Positions 1 through 9,990 are shown, numbered from the stretch's first letter. The stretch is DNA of 64,000 bases from Deinococcus sp. Leaf326 (GCF_001424185.1 NZ_LMOM01000043.1:194001-258000); one strand, 5' to 3'. Notes: generated by a model not told the origin, from the letters alone. Made by a program: numbers and translations.

Positions 1-102
1 GAGATCCGCCGGTTTCTGGAGGGCATTCAGGGCCACACCCCCGCCAACGCGGGGCCGGTGCGGCCGCGGCCGGCGGCACAGGGGGGACCGGGCCGGAGCT
101 GA
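1..102 (+). CDS. C-terminal fragment of an unidentified protein
   Basis: Frame 1 is open from the left edge and ends at TGA 100-102. The 33 visible residues begin EIRRFLEGIQGHTP and finish in a Pro/Arg/Gly-rich tail. The tail is too short and too low in complexity to assign a family, and the rest of the gene lies outside the window. The next gene is on the opposite strand and converges on it. The stretch 103-177 shows nothing else. Confidence 0.4.
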   Translation, partial: EIRRFLEGIQGHTPANAGPVRPRPAAQGGPGRS

Positions 103-177
103 CCCGGCCAGCCGGCCGCGCAGGAGACGGGGCCCGGCGGGCCGTGTGGGCGGGATAGGCCCGGTCCCGTCCAGGCC

Positions 178-633
178 TCAGCGGCTCAGTTTGACCCGGC
201 CCGAACTGGGATCGGCGGGAGCCGAGGTGTGCTCGTGCACGATGAGCCAGCCCTCGCCCTCCCGGCGCAGCACCCAGGTCAGGCGGTTGAGCATGCTCCG
301 GCCGGGCTCGCCGGTCGCCGCGAAGTTGCGGTAGGTGACCAGGGCGCTGAGACTCAGCCATTCGCCCGCGAGAGGGCCGGGCGCGGGTCCTGCCGCTCCC
401 CCGGACCGCTGGGCCTCGACCTCTGTGAAACTCACCTCGACCTGCTCGCCGTCGAGGGACCCGAACCACTCCTCTACCGCCGCCCGCCAGGCCGGGGCGC
501 CGTGGTAGGCCCACTCGCCCCACAGGTCGAACACCACCACTTCGGGAGCGTACAGGGCCAGCAACGCGTCGGTGTCCTGCGCCGCGACGGCGGCGGCGTA
601 GGCGGCCAGCACCGGCTGTTCGGGTCGGGTCAT
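178..633 (-). CDS. SnoaL/NTF2-like domain protein
   Basis: This 151-residue protein fills a single NTF2-like fold. An N-terminal helix (AAYAAAVAAQDTDALLALYA) leads to a FDLWGEWAYHG strand, a Val/Glu-rich strand around 65-75 and a closing strand near GWLIVHEHTSAP at 129-140. This matches the SnoaL/DUF4440 (ketosteroid-isomerase-like) superfamily, whose members bind or convert small hydrophobic ligands; the substrate cannot be told. The ATG at 633 is preceded by TAGGCT and only 5 nt, so the mRNA is probably leaderless. It lies 60 bp downstream of nrdR on the same strand and may also receive read-through from it. Confidence 0.75.
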   Translation of the reverse strand: MTRPEQPVLAAYAAAVAAQDTDALLALYAPEVVVFDLWGEWAYHGAPAWRAAVEEWFGSLDGEQVEVSFTEVEAQRSGGAAGPAPGPLAGEWLSLSALVTYRNFAATGEPGRSMLNRLTWVLRREGEGWLIVHEHTSAPADPSSGRVKLSR

Positions 634-693
634 GCTCCAGCCTATCCCGCGCTGGCGGGACCGGTTTAGTAAGCGCGGCCGGGTCTGCCCGGC

Positions 694-1161
694 TCAGTCG
701 CCGTCGGGTTCGGCCGCTCCGGTGCCCTTGAGTCCCCGGATCTCCTCGATGAAACGCTCCAGGCTGTCGAACTCGCGGTACACGCTGGCAAAACGGATGT
801 AGGCCACGTCGTCCAGCGGACGCAGGAAGGTCATCGCGTGGCGGCCGATCTCGGTGCTGGGAATCTCGGCGGACTGCACGTCGTCCTCGAAGCCGTAGGC
901 GAAGGCGCGCAGCAGCGCCGGGTCCACCGGGCGTTTCTCGGTCGCCAGGGTCAGGCCGCGCAGCAGCTTGTCGGGGTTGAAGGCCTCGCGCGGGCCGCTG
1001 CGCTTGACGACCATGAGCGGTTCGAGCTGCGCGCGTTCGTAGGTCGTGAAGCGCCGCGCGCAGGTCAGGCACTCGCGCCGGCGCCGGATGCTGGCGCCCT
1101 CGTCGCTGGGGCGCGAGTTGACCACTTTCGAGTCGGGCGCCGAGCAGTAGGGGCACCTCAT
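694..1161 (-). CDS. nrdR: Transcriptional repressor NrdR
   Basis: NrdR is the ATP/dATP-sensing repressor of ribonucleotide reductase genes. The 155 residues match the usual length. The zinc ribbon is intact with Cys3, Cys6, Cys31 and Cys34, followed by the basic RRRR patch that contacts the NrdR box, and the ATP-cone domain occupies about residues 49-139 (VVKRSGPREAFNPDKLLRG at its start). It starts 10 nt after the stop of the upstream SDR gene on the same strand, so the two are probably cotranscribed. No ribonucleotide reductase gene or NrdR-box pair was seen in this window. Confidence 0.95.
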   Translation of the reverse strand: MRCPYCSAPDSKVVNSRPSDEGASIRRRRECLTCARRFTTYERAQLEPLMVVKRSGPREAFNPDKLLRGLTLATEKRPVDPALLRAFAYGFEDDVQSAEIPSTEIGRHAMTFLRPLDDVAYIRFASVYREFDSLERFIEEIRGLKGTGAAEPDGD

Positions 1162-1171
1162 CCGGGCGCGC

Positions 1172-1894
1172 TCACAGCAGGTACGCCTCGGGAACGCGCA
1201 CCCGGGGGGCAGGGGCCAGCGGAATATCCATGCTGTTGCCGCGCAGGTGCCGCAGCCGGGGCGAGGCCAGCGTGACCACCGCGTCGGCCAGCGGCCGGTC
1301 GAGCGCCTCGTCGCCGCTGCTGGCGCGTCCCGGCGACACCAGATTGATCCGCAGTTCGGCGCCTGCGCCGTTCTCGACCAGCCCCCGGATCGCGCCGCGC
1401 TGCGGGTAGACCTGAAGCCCTACCTCGTCAAGATGCGGCCCGATGACGGTCAGCCAGGTGTCGGGCAGGCGGCGGGCCAGGATCTGGGCGATGGCGACCG
1501 TGCTCTTCACGTTGCAGTTGAACAGGTTCATCCACTCGCTCTCGCTGAGCATGTTGAAGACCGTGTTCGTGCGCTTGTCGGCCAGATGCACGATGCCGTG
1601 CAGCGCCCCGAAGATCTCGAGCACGCGGTTTTGCGCGCTGAGCCAGTCGAGCGGTACCGACACGTCGGCCTTGATGGGAATGGCCGCGCCGCCCGCGAGT
1701 TCGATGCTGCTCGCGGCCGCCGCCAGCGTCTCCGAGTTGTCGCCGATAAGCACCACGCCCGCGCCCTCGCGGGCCAGCGCGGCGCTGACCAGCCGGCCAT
1801 AGCCCTGGTCTGCGCCCGTCACCGCGATGATCTGGCCGTCCAGCACCCCGGGTCGGGCAGGGTCGGCGGCGGGGGCAGGGACGCGGCGGGTCAT
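1172..1894 (-). CDS. Atypical short-chain dehydrogenase/reductase-like protein
   Basis: The protein (240 residues from the ATG at 1894) has an SDR Rossmann start: VTGADQGYG fits TGxxxGxG. The rest of the classical signature is eroded. The NNAG position reads HLADKR, no serine sits at the usual active-site place, and the candidate YxxxK reads YPQRG with Gly for Lys. It probably binds a nucleotide but may not be an oxidoreductase. The start is set by TATGCT followed by 6 nt and ATG, a leaderless arrangement; the longer frame from 1945 lacks such support. It precedes nrdR by 10 nt in one probable operon. Confidence 0.75.
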   Translation of the reverse strand: MTRRVPAPAADPARPGVLDGQIIAVTGADQGYGRLVSAALAREGAGVVLIGDNSETLAAAASSIELAGGAAIPIKADVSVPLDWLSAQNRVLEIFGALHGIVHLADKRTNTVFNMLSESEWMNLFNCNVKSTVAIAQILARRLPDTWLTVIGPHLDEVGLQVYPQRGAIRGLVENGAGAELRINLVSPGRASSGDEALDRPLADAVVTLASPRLRHLRGNSMDIPLAPAPRVRVPEAYLL

Positions 1895-1961
1895 GCCCCC
1901 AGCATAGCCCAGGCGCCGGAGTCCGGGTGGGCGCGGGGGCGTCACAGACGCACTCCCCCCG

Positions 1962-2668
1962 CTAGAAATCCGGTTCGCCGTCGGGTTCGGGCAGGGTCGC
2001 CACGACCGCGCCGTTCTCGCCCACCCGCCGCCGCTTGCGCAGCATGGCCGGTTCCTTGTCGAGGTTGAATACGAAATGCCGGGGCCTGCGCTCGCGCAGC
2101 CACGTCTCCAGCGCCACCAGACGCGGCCGGAAGCGGATAAACTCGCGCAATTGCCGCACCGGCACGAACCGGGCCTCCTGCACGTCGCGGTCCGGGTCGC
2201 GCGGCTGGAGCTGCCCGCCGACCTCGCGGCCCGTATAGAAGAACTGGAGGTGGTGCCCCCAGGTCTGGGCCTGGAACTCGACGATGAAGGCGAGGTCCCG
2301 CAGCTCCACGACCAGGCCCGTCTCCTCGAACGTCTCGCGCCGCGCGCCGTCCTGCACGAGTTCGCCGGCCTCCAACCCGCCCTTGGGCAGCGACCAGCGC
2401 CCCCGCTCGCGCACGAGCAGGATCTCGTCGCCGCGCAGCACGATGCACCCCACGCCGATCCGCGGGTCCGCTAGCGGGCGCTTCTGGCCGCGTTTCTGGG
2501 GAGCAGCCGGCACTGGGACGGCGGTCGTGTTCGTCACCTGTCCGGGGCGCGGGGTGACAGGCTTGGCCGCCGTGCCGCTGCCGCCGGGTCCCGTGTTGGG
2601 CGCCCCCCGCCGGCGCCGGCGCCGGCGCTGACCGGCGCCCTGTGTTCCGTTCGTCTGGTCTTCCGCCA

Positions 2669-2669
<1 letters not shown>
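1962..2669 (-). CDS. NUDIX hydrolase with Arg-rich N-terminal extension
   Basis: NUDIX enzymes cleave nucleoside diphosphates linked to other groups. The box is complete at residues 97-119: G97, E103, then RETFEETGL at 111-119, with metal-binding E115 and E116. The first 70 residues are an added low-complexity segment containing a run of seven arginines and many Pro/Thr/Gly, which could bind nucleic acid (inference). Length is 235 residues. The ATG shares its A with the TGA of dnaB, so translation is probably coupled to the helicase. Deinococcus genomes are known to be rich in NUDIX proteins; the substrate is unknown. Confidence 0.88.
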
Positions 2670-4015
<1,346 letters not shown>

Positions 4016-4477
4016 GGTGGGCCTCGTTTTCCGGCCACAGGGCTGGCCCGGCGAGGCGGCGGCGCGGGGCCGAGACCTGCGCGGGGCGCGGGGGCCGGAG
4101 GGGTGAAAGTGGGGTGGAGGCGAGACCTTCCGCCTTCCATCCGGCCCGGATTCCGGCCTGCTGGCCTGATCCGGACTGAACTGCCTAGCAGAATAGCATC
4201 CGGCGTGCCCGGTCGCCCGGCGAACTCTGACAGGCTTCTGGCATTGGGGAGAAGGTTGGGGAGAGTGCCGTACAGGCCGAGATCTGCGGCTATCTCTACC
4301 CATGCCTGACCCCCCCTCTTGAAGGTCCGCGTATGGCCCGTAACGTAAGAGACCTGTGAGGACAGGCCCCGTAACCTGTTCACAAGCAGGGACGGGAGAC
4401 ACCCGGAACTGTCAATGCCCTAACAGGCGAGGCGATCCATCATCCTTTATCCGCCGCGCCGACCCCAGGAGAACCAC
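4016..4477. other. Intergenic region between dnaB and the pilin gene
   Basis: This 462 bp gap carries the divergent control regions of dnaB (minus) and the pilin gene (plus). Open frames crossing it lack family similarity. The part next to dnaB is very GC-rich; the part next to the pilin is more balanced and holds the plus-strand promoter candidate at 4319-4346. No RNA gene was recognised. Confidence 0.5.
4319..4346 (+). promoter_or_regulatory. Candidate promoter of the pilin gene
   Basis: TTGAAG at 4319-4324 and TAACGT at 4341-4346 are separated by 16 nt. Transcription would start near 4353, leaving a leader of about 125 nt before the pilin ATG. The -10 is a weak match; this is inferred from sequence only. 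Confidence 0.3.
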
Positions 4478-4891
4478 ATGAAGAACAACACCCAAGGCTT
4501 CACCCTGATCGAGCTGCTGATCGTCATCGCCATCATCGGGATTCTGGCGGCCGTGCTGATCCCTAACCTGCTGGGTGCACGCACCAAGGCCAATGATGTT
4601 GCTGCAGCAAGCGTGGCCCGTCAGGTGCTGAATGCCATGGCAGCGACGGAAGTGGGCAACACCACCGGCACTACTCCTACCTGTGCCTATGCTTCTAACA
4701 ATGTTGCTGTGACTGCTGGCACTGAATCGGCCAATGTCAATGCTCCGGCCCCTATCACAGGCGTGACCTGCAGCAACGTGGCTGCTGCTGCTGGCGCAGC
4801 TGGTGCGCCTGGCACGCCCGCTCAGTACTCGGTTGTTGTGACCTATTCGGGCGGCACCGCTGCCACCAAGACCTTGACGGCCAACAAGTAA
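4478..4891 (+). CDS. Type IV pilin-like protein
   Basis: The N-terminus is a textbook prepilin signal: MKNNTQG then FTLIELLIVIAIIGILAA, with cleavage expected between Gly7 and Phe8 and the conserved Glu5 of the mature chain present (E12). The hydrophobic helix continues into AAVLIPNLLGARTKANDVAA. The rest is Ala/Thr/Gly-rich with two cysteines (CAYASN and TCSNV) that could form a disulfide. Mature length is about 130 residues. AGGAG 8 nt before ATG supports the start. Base composition is less GC-rich than its neighbours, as is common for surface proteins. It probably forms or decorates pili used in DNA uptake or adhesion. Confidence 0.9.
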   Translation: MKNNTQGFTLIELLIVIAIIGILAAVLIPNLLGARTKANDVAAASVARQVLNAMAATEVGNTTGTTPTCAYASNNVAVTAGTESANVNAPAPITGVTCSNVAAAAGAAGAPGTPAQYSVVVTYSGGTAATKTLTANK

Positions 4892-4910
4892 TCTAACTCT
4901 CAATGATAAG

Positions 4911-4935
4911 GCCATCCGGTGACGGGTGGCTTTTT
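4911..4935 (+). terminator. Terminator after the pilin gene
   Basis: GCCATCCG (4911-4918) pairs with CGGGTGGC (4923-4930) across a GTGA loop, with one G-T pair, followed by TTTTTC. The hairpin overlaps the promoter of the next gene. Confidence 0.85.
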
Positions 4936-4948
4936 CTATTGGTATACC
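4920..4948 (+). promoter_or_regulatory. Promoter of the DUF1802 gene, leaderless
   Basis: TGACGG (4920-4925), a 17 nt spacer and TATACC (4943-4948) lie so that the ATG at 4957 is 8 nt past the -10. The -35 sits inside the upstream terminator hairpin. Confidence 0.5.
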
Positions 4949-4956
4949 CTCTCCCC

Positions 4957-5502
4957 ATGCCCCTCTCCGCCCTCAAAGAATGGGACACCCAGTCCCGGCT
5001 CCTCACAGGAGGCCGCCTCTCGCTCCTGATCCGCAAGGGCGGCATCATGGAAACGCACGACGGCTTCGAGGTCGAGCACCGCCGCTTCCTGCTGTACCCG
5101 ACCTTCCTGCACCAGAACCCGCAGGAACTCAAAAGCGAATACCAGCCCCTGCTGCGCGACGACCCCACCCCCGGCCAGATCCACTTTCCGGCCCTGGCGG
5201 AGGTCGTCGCGGTGCATAAGGTCGAGTCGCTAGAGGGAGCGCTGGCCCTCGAGCCGTTGCAGGCGCTGACCGCTGGGGCTATCGAGCGCCGGTTCAATTA
5301 CCGTGCCCGACCCTGGGTCCACGCCCTGCTGCTGCGGGTGCGGCCTCTGACCGCGCCGCTGGTCATAGGTGAAACTCCTGGGATGCTCGGCTGCGTGAGC
5401 TGGGTGCCGCTGGGCGAGGTGGACGTGGAGGCGGGCGAAGCGGCCGTGAGCGAGACCGAACTCGCCGCGCGGCAGGCCGAGCTGGAGCGTCTGCTCGCCT
5501 GA
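4957..5502 (+). CDS. DUF1802 family protein
   Basis: The 181-residue protein matches the DUF1802 pattern: ALKEWDTQSRLLTGGRLSLL, then IRKGGIMETHDGFEVEHRRF, then LLYPTFLHQNP, the order that defines the family. Its function is unknown. There is no signal peptide or membrane segment. ATG 4957 was chosen over the upstream frame from 4903 because the family homology begins there and TATACC lies 8 nt before it. It stands alone between a terminator and the ABC transporter genes. Confidence 0.85.
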   Translation: MPLSALKEWDTQSRLLTGGRLSLLIRKGGIMETHDGFEVEHRRFLLYPTFLHQNPQELKSEYQPLLRDDPTPGQIHFPALAEVVAVHKVESLEGALALEPLQALTAGAIERRFNYRARPWVHALLLRVRPLTAPLVIGETPGMLGCVSWVPLGEVDVEAGEAAVSETELAARQAELERLLA

Positions 5503-5580
5503 CCATGGGTCGTCCCGAATCGCTGGGCGATGCGCCACTCGGCGGATGCGGGAGTGTACGGCGCGCTCTAGCCTGGGAGG

Positions 5581-7404
5581 ATGGCGCCTTCTCCTTCTTC
5601 CTCCTCGGCCGCGCCGCCGCGTTCTGGGCCACAGGCCGGGTCGCTGGCCGTGCTGCGGCAATACCTGGGGCCGCTGAAGTGGGCGGTCGCCGGCTTGGCC
5701 GCGCTGCTGCTGGGGGCCACGGGCCTGAACCTCGTGTTGCCGCAGATCATGAAACGCTTCATCGACAGCGCGCGGCTGGGGGCGGGGGCCGACATGGGCC
5801 TGCTGCTGCAGCTCGCGGGGCTGTACATCCTGCTGGCGGTGGGGGTGCAGCTCCTGAACGCCGGGGCGACCTATGTGGGCGCGCGGGTGGGCTGGACCGC
5901 GACCAACCGCCTGCGTGGCGACCTCATGGCGCACCTGCTGTCACTGGACATGCGGGAGCACAAGGAGCGCACGCCCGGCGAGATGATCGAGCGCATCGAC
6001 GGCGACGTGACGGCCCTGAGCAACTTCTTCTCGCAGTTCGCGGTGCGGGTGTTCGGGGCGGCGCTGCTGCTCACCGGCGCGGTCGTCATGTTCTACGTGA
6101 CCGACCTGCGGGTGGGACTGGCGATCACCGTCTTCGTGGGCGTGACCCTGCTCCTGATGAACCGGGTGCGCAAGCGCGGCATCGAGCCGACCCGGCTGGA
6201 GCGCGAGTCGAGTGCCCGGCTGTTCGGCTTCGTCGAGGAGCGCCTCGCGGGCCTGGAGGACGTGCGCGCCCTGGGCGCAGGCGAGCACCACCTGCGCGGG
6301 TTCCTGCGGGTGCAGCGCGACTTCTTCTCGCGCAGCGTGCTGTCGTGGGGACGGCGCAATGTGGTCTGGCAGCTCAGCATGGTGCTGTTCGCGGTGGGCT
6401 ACGTGGGCATCCTGGGCGCGGCGGTCGGGCTGTACGCGGCGGGGGCCATCACGCTGGGCACGGCCTTCCTGCTCTACCAGTACATGAGCATGGTCGAAGA
6501 ACCCATCGACCAGCTCACGCAGCAGCTTCAGGACCTCCAGAAGGCGGGAGCCAGCCTGGGCCGCATCGGCGAGCTGCTGGCGCTGAGGACCGGCATCCCG
6601 GAGGGGGAAAGGACACTGCCCCCCGGCCCGCTGGAACTGCGGTTCGAGGCGGTGGACTTCAGTTACGCGCCCGAGGACCAGCAGGCGCGCGGCGTGCTGC
6701 ACGGCGTGGATTTCACGCTGGAGGCCGGGCAGACCTTGGGCCTGCTGGGCCGCACCGGCAGCGGCAAGACCACCCTGACCCGGCTGGTCTCGCGCCTCTA
6801 CGACCCCACGGGCGGCCACGTGCGTCTGGGCGGCGTGGACACGCGCGACCTGCGGCTTCAGGACCTGCGCTCGCGCGTGGCGGTCGTGACCCAGGACGTG
6901 CAGCTGTTCCAGGCCAGCGTGCGCGACAACCTCAGCTTCTTCGACGCGGCTATTCCCGACGCCCGGGTCGAGGAGGCGCTGCGCGAGGTAGGCCTGGGCG
7001 ACTGGCTCGGCACCCTGGCGCAGGGCGTGCGGACCCCGCTGCCCACCGGCAGTCTCAGTGCGGGACAGGCGCAGCTGCTGGCCTTCGCGCGGGTGCTGCT
7101 GCGCGACCCGGCAGTCGTGATTCTCGACGAGCCGAGCAGCCGTCTGGACCCCGCCACCGAGGCGCAGCTCACGCGCGCCATGACCCGGCTGCTCTCGGGG
7201 CGCACGGCCATTGTCATCGCGCACCGGCTGGACACGGTGGCGCGCGCCGACCGGATTCTGGTGCTGGGCGGCGGCGAGGTCATCGAGAACGGCGAGCGCG
7301 CCGCCCTGGAACGCGACCCGCGTAGCCACTACGCCGCGCTGCTGCGGGCCGGTCAGGGCACCGAACACGGCGCCGAGCTGGACGCGGCAGCGGTGCTGGC
7401 ATGA
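5581..7404 (+). CDS. ABC exporter half-transporter, catalytic-site subunit
   Basis: An ABC transmembrane domain (about residues 30-330, six helices) is fused to an ATP-binding domain (about 360-600). Walker A is GRTGSGKTT at 390-398, the signature is the noncanonical LSAGQ at 492-496, Walker B ends in D516-E517 with the catalytic Glu present, and the H-loop is IAHRLDTV. Together with the next gene this is the pattern of a heterodimeric exporter with one working ATP site. 607 residues. TAGCCT sits 6 nt before the ATG, so the mRNA is likely leaderless, although GGAGG also abuts the start. The transported substrate is unknown. Confidence 0.9.
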   Translation: MAPSPSSSSAAPPRSGPQAGSLAVLRQYLGPLKWAVAGLAALLLGATGLNLVLPQIMKRFIDSARLGAGADMGLLLQLAGLYILLAVGVQLLNAGATYVGARVGWTATNRLRGDLMAHLLSLDMREHKERTPGEMIERIDGDVTALSNFFSQFAVRVFGAALLLTGAVVMFYVTDLRVGLAITVFVGVTLLLMNRVRKRGIEPTRLERESSARLFGFVEERLAGLEDVRALGAGEHHLRGFLRVQRDFFSRSVLSWGRRNVVWQLSMVLFAVGYVGILGAAVGLYAAGAITLGTAFLLYQYMSMVEEPIDQLTQQLQDLQKAGASLGRIGELLALRTGIPEGERTLPPGPLELRFEAVDFSYAPEDQQARGVLHGVDFTLEAGQTLGLLGRTGSGKTTLTRLVSRLYDPTGGHVRLGGVDTRDLRLQDLRSRVAVVTQDVQLFQASVRDNLSFFDAAIPDARVEEALREVGLGDWLGTLAQGVRTPLPTGSLSAGQAQLLAFARVLLRDPAVVILDEPSSRLDPATEAQLTRAMTRLLSGRTAIVIAHRLDTVARADRILVLGGGEVIENGERAALERDPRSHYAALLRAGQGTEHGAELDAAAVLA

Positions 7405-7471
7405 AGCGTCCGTATGAAGGCGGCTGGCCTGAAGATGCCGCCAAGGCCCCGGCCGCCGCACAGGAGACCCG

Positions 7472-9322
7472 ATGACCACCCACCCCACCCCCCCCGCCCA
7501 GACGGCGGATACGGGCCGCACCTTCGCGCTCTCGCGGCGGCTGTTCGTGTACCAGCCGGGCCTGTTCGTCTTCAACCTCGTCATGTGGAGCGCGGTGCAC
7601 GCCTCGCCAGCGCTGCTCACGCTGGCGATCAGCGGCGTGTTCCGTCACCTGGAAGAAGCCGACCAGCTGCGGCTGGCCGGCAGTACGGGCCAGGGTCTCG
7701 ACCCCGTGATCATGGCGGCGTGGGTCTCGGTGGGCTGGTTCGCCGTCGTGCGTGTCAGCCGGTTCGGGATCTTCTACGGGGCGTTCCGCGCCTGGATCGA
7801 GCTGTGGTACACCCTCGACGCGCTCGTGCGGCGCAACCTGATGTCGTATCTGCTGCGCGCACGCGGTTCGCGGCGGCTGCCCGACACGCCCGCCGAGGCG
7901 GTCAGCCGTTTCCGCGACGACGTGGACGACGTGGCCGGCTACACCGAGGTCTGGGTGGACGGCGCGGGGATGCTGCTGTACACCGCCATCGCCGTCGGGC
8001 TGATGGCGTCGGTGGACCCCCTCATCACCCTGCTCGTATGCGCGCCGTTGCTGCTGATGGTGCTGTTCGTGCAGCGCCTCTCGCCGGTCATCCGCAGCTA
8101 CCGCCGCCGGATGCGCGAGGCGACCGCCCGCGTGACCGACTTCATCGGCGAGACCTTCGGGGCCGTGAGCGCCGTCAAGCTCGCCGCCCGCGAGGAAGGC
8201 ATGGTGGCGCACCTGCGCGCGCTGGGCGAGGTGCGGCAGAAGGCCGCGCTGCGCGACGTGCTCCTCACCGAACTGATCCGTGGCGTGAACAGCAACATGG
8301 TGAACATCGCCGTGGGGGTCGTGCTCCTCATGGGCGCCTCGCGCATCCGGGGCGGCGCGATGGACGTGGCCGACTTCGTGCTGTTCATCGGCCTGCTGCC
8401 GCGCCTGACCGGCACGATGGGCTTTTTCGGCGACGCCATCGCCCGCCACCGCCGCACCGGGGTCAGTTACGAGCGGATGCACCGCCTGCTTCAGGACGCC
8501 CCCGACACCCAGCCGGTCGAGCATCATCCCCTCTACCTGCACACGGAGCTGCCGCCCGCCCCTGCGCGCCCGGTGGCCGAGCCGCTGCGCGAGTTGCGCG
8601 TCGAGGGCCTGAGCGCCTACCACCCCGGTGGCGCAGGGGTCTCGGACGTGAGTTTCTCCCTGCGGCGCGGCGAGTTCGTGGTGGTCACCGGTCGCATCGG
8701 CAGCGGCAAGACCACGCTGGTGCGCGCCCTGCTGGGCCTGATGCCGCAGGACACGGGCCGCGCCTTCTGGAACGGCGAGGCGGTGGGGGACCCCGCGACC
8801 TTCTTCGTGCCGCCGCGCAGCGCGTACACGGCGCAGCTGCCCAACCTCTTTTCCGATCCGCTGCGCGAGAACGTCCTGAGCGGCGCCGACGAGTCCGAGC
8901 TGGAGCGCGCCGTGCGGCTCGCGCAGCTCGGCCCCGACCTCGCGCACCTGGGCGCCGGGCTCGACACTGAGGTCGGGGCGCGCGGCGTCAAGCTCTCGGG
9001 CGGGCAGGTGCAGCGCGCGGCCGTGGCGCGGATGCTCGCGCAGGGGGCCGACCTCCTCGTGTTCGACGATGTGAGCAGCGCGCTCGACGCCCGCACCGAG
9101 GCCGCGCTGTGGGACAGCCTCTTTACCGAGCTGGACGCCACCTGCCTGGTCGTCTCGCACCGCCGCGCCGCCCTGACCCGCGCCGACCGCATTCTGGTTA
9201 TGGTCGGGGGCCGCGTGACCGACGAGGGCACCCTGAGTGAACTTCTGGAACGCAGCGCCGAGATGCGCGCGCTATGGGACGGAGACGTGGGGACCGGAAC
9301 CGCGGGCACGGGAACTGCGTAA
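7472..9322 (+). CDS. ABC exporter half-transporter, degenerate Walker B subunit
   Basis: Same architecture as the preceding gene: transmembrane domain about 20-340, ATP-binding domain about 370-605, 616 residues. Walker A is GRIGSGKTT at 407-415 and the signature LSGGQ (508-512) is canonical, but Walker B ends Asp-Asp, so the catalytic Glu is replaced by Asp at 533. The H-loop is VSHRRAAL. Its site would pair with the weak LSAGQ of the partner, giving one degenerate and one active composite site. It starts 67 nt after the partner with AGGAG 7 nt upstream of the ATG, so the two are one operon. Confidence 0.9.
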   Translation: MTTHPTPPAQTADTGRTFALSRRLFVYQPGLFVFNLVMWSAVHASPALLTLAISGVFRHLEEADQLRLAGSTGQGLDPVIMAAWVSVGWFAVVRVSRFGIFYGAFRAWIELWYTLDALVRRNLMSYLLRARGSRRLPDTPAEAVSRFRDDVDDVAGYTEVWVDGAGMLLYTAIAVGLMASVDPLITLLVCAPLLLMVLFVQRLSPVIRSYRRRMREATARVTDFIGETFGAVSAVKLAAREEGMVAHLRALGEVRQKAALRDVLLTELIRGVNSNMVNIAVGVVLLMGASRIRGGAMDVADFVLFIGLLPRLTGTMGFFGDAIARHRRTGVSYERMHRLLQDAPDTQPVEHHPLYLHTELPPAPARPVAEPLRELRVEGLSAYHPGGAGVSDVSFSLRRGEFVVVTGRIGSGKTTLVRALLGLMPQDTGRAFWNGEAVGDPATFFVPPRSAYTAQLPNLFSDPLRENVLSGADESELERAVRLAQLGPDLAHLGAGLDTEVGARGVKLSGGQVQRAAVARMLAQGADLLVFDDVSSALDARTEAALWDSLFTELDATCLVVSHRRAALTRADRILVMVGGRVTDEGTLSELLERSAEMRALWDGDVGTGTAGTGTA

Positions 9323-9384
9323 GCGGGGGATCAGTCCCGGCAAATGAGGCGGCGCCGGGCTGGGCCTCCTTCTACAGTGACGAC

Positions 9385-9990
9385 ATGTCCCTGACCGCGC
9401 CCGCCTCACCCGTCACCGTCCGCCTGCCTAGTTACGGGGTCGGCATGCTGCTCAGCGTCTTCCTACCCGGTGCGGGCATGACCTACTTGGGGCGCTGGGG
9501 CTGGCACCTGGGCTGGATCGGCATTCTGCTGCTGGCAGGGGTACTCGACGTCTTCTTCTCTGCCGTGACCGGCCTGGGGTTCAGCCTGCTGGTCTTCCTG
9601 GGCTGGATCGCCCAGCTTGTGCACTATCACCGCAGCTACGCGGAGGAGGCTGAGCGGGGCTTCCCCTCGACCTTTCCGATGGGGGGCAAGGTCGCCCTGA
9701 TCGCCGGTCACGTCCTGCTGCTGGTCGTGCCGGTCTTCGCGGCCGTCCTGATCCCGAACCTGCTCTCGGCGCGGCAGACGGCCACGCAGGCGGGTGAACA
9801 GTCGGCGGCGCGCAATCTCTACACCCAAGTCGTGATGAATCAGGTGGACGGCGAGCTCTCGGTCACCTGTCCGCAGGTCGCGCTGCCCGAAGGGGTCGAG
9901 GTTGCCCAGTGCACCGTGGACATCAGCGATCCCGAAGCGCCCGTGCTGGAGGTCATATTCGGTAGTGGGCACCGTGTGCAGCTGCCTTGA
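9385..9990 (+). CDS. Multi-span membrane protein with internal pilin-like helix
   Basis: The 201-residue protein has hydrophobic segments near 17-35, 42-60, 63-80 and 104-127. The N-terminal part (GMLLSVFLPGAGMTYLGRW) resembles small TM2/DUF5683-like membrane proteins. The last helix runs into FAAVLIPNLLSARQTATQAG at 118-137, strikingly like the pilin at 4478, then a soluble tail with two Cys (TCPQV, QCTVD). TACAGT lies 6 nt before ATG 9385, which fixes this start over the frame from 9274. Function unknown; a link to pilus or secretion machinery is only a guess from the shared motif. Confidence 0.75.
   Translation: MSLTAPASPVTVRLPSYGVGMLLSVFLPGAGMTYLGRWGWHLGWIGILLLAGVLDVFFSAVTGLGFSLLVFLGWIAQLVHYHRSYAEEAERGFPSTFPMGGKVALIAGHVLLLVVPVFAAVLIPNLLSARQTATQAGEQSAARNLYTQVVMNQVDGELSVTCPQVALPEGVEVAQCTVDISDPEAPVLEVIFGSGHRVQLP

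Noticed and set aside
4016..4402. Upstream extension of dnaB to GTG 4402
   Set aside because: The added 129 residues are unlike DnaB, and TTG 4015 has a ribosome site and lies where homology starts.
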